Part shown: piece after piece, positions 61,283-64,000 of the stretch
How the letters are laid out: each line of letters begins with the position of its first letter
How positions within the stretch are numbered: the first letter of the stretch is position 1
Source of the DNA: Methylococcales bacterium
Lineage (GTDB): Bacteria; Pseudomonadota; Gammaproteobacteria; Methylococcales; Methylomonadaceae
Assembly: GCA_030949405.1 (NCBI GenBank)
Contig: JAUZSN010000002.1
Span: forward strand, 1,302,001 to 1,366,000
DNA length: 64,000 bases
Reading direction: 5' to 3'
Program-made: the position numbers and the translations under genes
Notes under the pieces: generated by a model
Database searches by the model: none
What the model was told of the DNA's origin: nothing
The model's input: the letters and a program-made list of their open reading frames with translations, nothing else

Positions 61283-62662
61283 ATGGATCAATCAATCAGC
61301 TTCGACCTCAACTTAATTAACCGTTATAACAAAGCAGGCCCTCGTTATACGTCTTACCCAACCGCTTTAGAATTAGATACGCAGTTTGCTGAGAAAGAAT
61401 ACACCCAGCAAATTAAAAATTCCAATGCTAATGGTGGGGGATTATCGTTATATTTTCACTTACCTTTTTGTGATACCGTTTGTTTTTTTTGTGCGTGTAA
61501 CAAAATTATTACTAAAAATCGAAAACATGCAGAGCCCTATCTTAATAATTTACTCAAAGAAATTGAAATGCAAGCCCAGCTTTTTGATTCCAGTCGAAAA
61601 GTCAATCAACTGCACTGGGGTGGAGGCACACCGACTTTTTTAAATTATCAGCAAATGAAACGTTTGATGGAGACAACCCGTCAATTTTTTAATTTGCATG
61701 AGGATGATAGTGGTGAGTATTCGATTGAAGTTGATCCTCGCGAAACCGATGACAATACCATTCAGCAATTACGCGAATTAGGTTTTAATCGAATTAGCTT
61801 AGGCTTACAAGACTTTAACCCGATCGTGCAAAAAGCCGTTAATCGTATTCAAAGTGAAGCCGAAACCTTCGCAGTATTAGAAGCCGCTCGTAAATATGGA
61901 TTTCGTTCAACTAATTTAGATTTGATTTACGGCTTGCCCTTACAAACGGTCAAAAGTTTTTCGGAAACCTTAGAAAAAGTGTTAGCGGTTTCACCTGACC
62001 GTTTTTCTATTTTTAATTATGCCCACATGCCGACAAAATTCAAGACCCAACGGCAAATTAAAGATGAGGAAATTCCCTCAGCAGAAGAAAAGTTAGACAT
62101 CTTACAAATGACGGGGCAACGCCTATTAGATGCAGGCTATGTGTATATCGGAATGGATCATTTTGCAAAACCTGATGATGAACTCGCCATTGCACAGCGA
62201 GAAGGTAAGCTTTACCGTAATTTTCAAGGGTATTCAACCCATTCAGATTGTGACTTGATTGGCATGGGAGTCACGTCCATTGGTTGGGTGGGCGATTCTT
62301 ACTCACAAAATGTAAAAAGCTTAGACGAATACGATCAACTGATTAATCAAGGTAAATTACCCGTCGTTAAAGGCCTGGTCCTTAACGCAGATGATAAATT
62401 GCGTCGAGCCGTGATTACCCAATTAATTTGTCATTTTGATTTGAGTTTTAAGACCATTGAAAACAATTATTCAATTACCTTTAAAGACTATTTTTCGGAT
62501 GAATTATCCCGTTTAGAGGTCATGGAAGTCGATGGTTTAATCACTATTTTTAATGATAAGATTGACGTATTACCCCCAGGACGTTTATTAATTCGTAATA
62601 TTTGTATGATTTTTGATCGTTATTTAACCCAAAAACAACAGCAATTCTCCAAAGTTATTTAA
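61283..62662 (+). CDS. hemN: Oxygen-independent coproporphyrinogen III oxidase
   Basis: 459 residues. A radical SAM enzyme that converts coproporphyrinogen III to protoporphyrinogen IX without oxygen. The cluster motif is C63-x3-C67-x2-C70, plus C72, in FCDTVCFFCACNK. GGGTPTF, VDPRETD and the RYTSYPTA N-terminus are typical of HemN rather than HemW. AGG lies upstream of the ATG. No FNR box was found directly upstream. Paired functionally with hemJ at 50733. Confidence 0.96.
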   Translation: MDQSISFDLNLINRYNKAGPRYTSYPTALELDTQFAEKEYTQQIKNSNANGGGLSLYFHLPFCDTVCFFCACNKIITKNRKHAEPYLNNLLKEIEMQAQLFDSSRKVNQLHWGGGTPTFLNYQQMKRLMETTRQFFNLHEDDSGEYSIEVDPRETDDNTIQQLRELGFNRISLGLQDFNPIVQKAVNRIQSEAETFAVLEAARKYGFRSTNLDLIYGLPLQTVKSFSETLEKVLAVSPDRFSIFNYAHMPTKFKTQRQIKDEEIPSAEEKLDILQMTGQRLLDAGYVYIGMDHFAKPDDELAIAQREGKLYRNFQGYSTHSDCDLIGMGVTSIGWVGDSYSQNVKSLDEYDQLINQGKLPVVKGLVLNADDKLRRAVITQLICHFDLSFKTIENNYSITFKDYFSDELSRLEVMEVDGLITIFNDKIDVLPPGRLLIRNICMIFDRYLTQKQQQFSKVI

Positions 62663-62670
62663 AAAATAAA

Positions 62671-62691
62671 GAGCCGTCACGTTGGCGGCTC
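62671..62691 (+). terminator. Hairpin after hemN
   Basis: GAGCCG / CGGCTC with a 9-nt loop, 8 bp after the hemN stop. The following T-run is poor, so strength is uncertain. Confidence 0.45.
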
Positions 62692-62827
62692 GTTATCCCC
62701 ACCACGTTCAAAAGCCGAATATTCTAAATTATTCATCCGTGTAAACGAATAGACGCGCGTCTAAAATTTGCATCCGTTATAATCTAATTCTATCTTTTTT
62801 AGCCCATCATCTTATTAGGTTCATGCT

Positions 62828-64000
62828 ATGAAACTCAGAGGTTATAAACGCGCCTTTAAATTTGATTTAATGACTTGTTTTATTGGGTTAATTATTTTTA
62901 CAGTCGGCATCGTAGTTTACAGTTATAACGTTAACTCTGAAAATACGTTACGCCTATCTAATTCGTTACTGACAACAACCATTAATCATGCCGTGGGTGA
63001 AACCACCCATCATCTAAAAATTGCAGAAGACGCTACCTCGTTAGGGTCTATTTTATTAGCCAATAAACTGGATTTAGTTAATGACCCGCATTTAGAACAG
63101 CATGTTATTAAGATTTTAAAACAAACCCCTTTTTTATTCATGTACTATATTGCGGATGAAAACGGTCATTTCATTTTAGGATATCGTAATAAGTTTGGTT
63201 CTATTTCAACTAAATTAATTTATAACACCGCTAAGAATCCCCATACCGTATGGAAATACCGAGATGCTGAAGAGGCTATTTTAACAGTCAAGTCTGAAAA
63301 ATACGCTGAATTTGATCCTCGTCTACGAGGGTGGTACCAAGGGGTAAAAGCTGCATCAAAACTACACTGGACTGAAGTTTATAAATTTCATAATAATGAG
63401 CCTGATAATATTTATCAGCAAGTCAGTGATAAACAACAACTCTATGGCATTACCGTTGCTAGCCCTATCATAAACCTTAATAATGAATTTAAAGGGGTTG
63501 TCGGGGCTGATATTAGTTTAAATCGTTTATCTGATTTTTTTTCATCCCTAAAAATAGGTGAAAATGGTAAAGCATTAGTGGTTAATCAAGCCCGAAAGAT
63601 TATTTTGTTTTCTGATTTAACCATGGAAAAATTAACCAGTGGTCAAGAAATGACCATTAATGATATTGAACAAGACTGGGTACGCGAAGGGGCGCAAGAA
63701 TTTTTTAAACGCCTTGAGACTGAAATTACTTATCGTTGGCAAGGTAAAAATTATTTACTAAAAGTTTATGATTTTTCAGCCAAAACGGGACAAGACTGGT
63801 TTTTAATTATTATTATTCCCGAAGATGATTTTTTAGGGCGGGCAAAACAAGCACGCTCCATGAGCTTATTAATTATTTCGTTGATGCTGCTACTTTCGGT
63901 TCTTTTTTGTGTTTGGTTATCGCGTAGTTTATCCAAACCCATTGAAAGTATTACTCAAACAATGGAGCAAGTTAAAAACTTAAATTTTACAGATTTAAAG
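62828..64000 (+). CDS. dCache-domain membrane sensor protein, 3' end outside the window
   Basis: 391 codons open from the ATG at 62828 to the window edge. TM1 is at about residues 16-36. A long periplasmic double-Cache sensor follows (FDPRLRGWYQGVKAA, ASPIINLNNEFKGVVGADIS are typical), then TM2 at about 342-362 and the start of a HAMP domain (SRSLSKPIESITQTMEQV). AGG lies upstream of the start. The output domain (kinase, cyclase, chemoreceptor or GGDEF) is beyond the edge, so the function cannot be named. Confidence 0.85.
   Translation, partial: MKLRGYKRAFKFDLMTCFIGLIIFTVGIVVYSYNVNSENTLRLSNSLLTTTINHAVGETTHHLKIAEDATSLGSILLANKLDLVNDPHLEQHVIKILKQTPFLFMYYIADENGHFILGYRNKFGSISTKLIYNTAKNPHTVWKYRDAEEAILTVKSEKYAEFDPRLRGWYQGVKAASKLHWTEVYKFHNNEPDNIYQQVSDKQQLYGITVASPIINLNNEFKGVVGADISLNRLSDFFSSLKIGENGKALVVNQARKIILFSDLTMEKLTSGQEMTINDIEQDWVREGAQEFFKRLETEITYRWQGKNYLLKVYDFSAKTGQDWFLIIIIPEDDFLGRAKQARSMSLLIISLMLLLSVLFCVWLSRSLSKPIESITQTMEQVKNLNFTDLK

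Overview
The window is A+T-rich gammaproteobacterial chromosome. Gene orders that are usual in Gammaproteobacteria support this: trpF-trpB-trpA-accD-folC-dedD-cvpA, nqrABCDEF, radC / coaBC-dut-algC, and tRNA-Leu-tig-clpP-clpX. The overall flavour (Na+-pumping NADH dehydrogenase, arsM/arsS pair, membrane-anchored AlgC, abundant insertion sequences) would fit a methanotroph-like member of Methylococcales. That placement is inference: no methane-oxidation gene is present here.

Layout. 1-5677 (minus): cvpA (cut by the window edge), dedD, folC, accD and the tightly overlapping trpF-trpB-trpA. 5941-8222 (plus): two peptide-type ABC permeases without their partners. 8280-10965: ubiD, a bacterioferritin-like protein and pgpA. 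11218-17154: the complete nqrABCDEF operon, closed by a terminator. 17.2-24.3 kb is an accessory island. It holds a MITE-like element, iteron-like 22-bp repeats, a group II intron reverse-transcriptase remnant, two arrays of a 14/15-bp half-REP motif, a 528-bp tandem duplication, three copies of one IS5-like element, and a Fic gene cut in two. 24.3-31.9 kb (minus) is a likely arsenic operon: a DUF547 gene (split by an IS66-like element), TVP38/TMEM64, FAD oxidoreductase, DUF3047, arsS, arsM. 32-35 kb holds a frameshifted FMN-dependent glutamate-synthase-like gene and an IS4-like element. 35-38.1 kb has a TonB-dependent receptor divergent from an FNR-like regulator, with a perfect TTGAT-N4-ATCAA palindrome between them. 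38.1-44.4 kb holds a secreted His-rich protein gene split by a three-deep nest of insertion sequences, followed by a transposase remnant abutting a truncated P-type ATPase. From 44.9 kb to the right edge the core chromosome returns: radC, coaBC, dut, an AlgC-like protein, crp, hemJ, a frameshifted TonB receptor facing a hybrid histidine kinase and YfiR-like protein, tRNA-Leu, tig, clpP, clpX, hemN and the start of a dCache sensor protein.

Themes. (1) Insertions can be undone on paper: removing each element and one target-site copy restores continuous genes for Fic (380 codons), DUF547 (250) and the His-rich protein (200). (2) Nearly all other lesions are single-base homopolymer changes, and they lie in transposases and accessory genes while the core genes are clean. 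(3) The most interesting functional leads are the AlgC-like protein that has lost its catalytic residues, the FNR-like regulator with a Cys-to-Ser change among its predicted iron-sulfur ligands, the arsS/arsM operon with four uncharacterised partners, and the growth of half-REP arrays.
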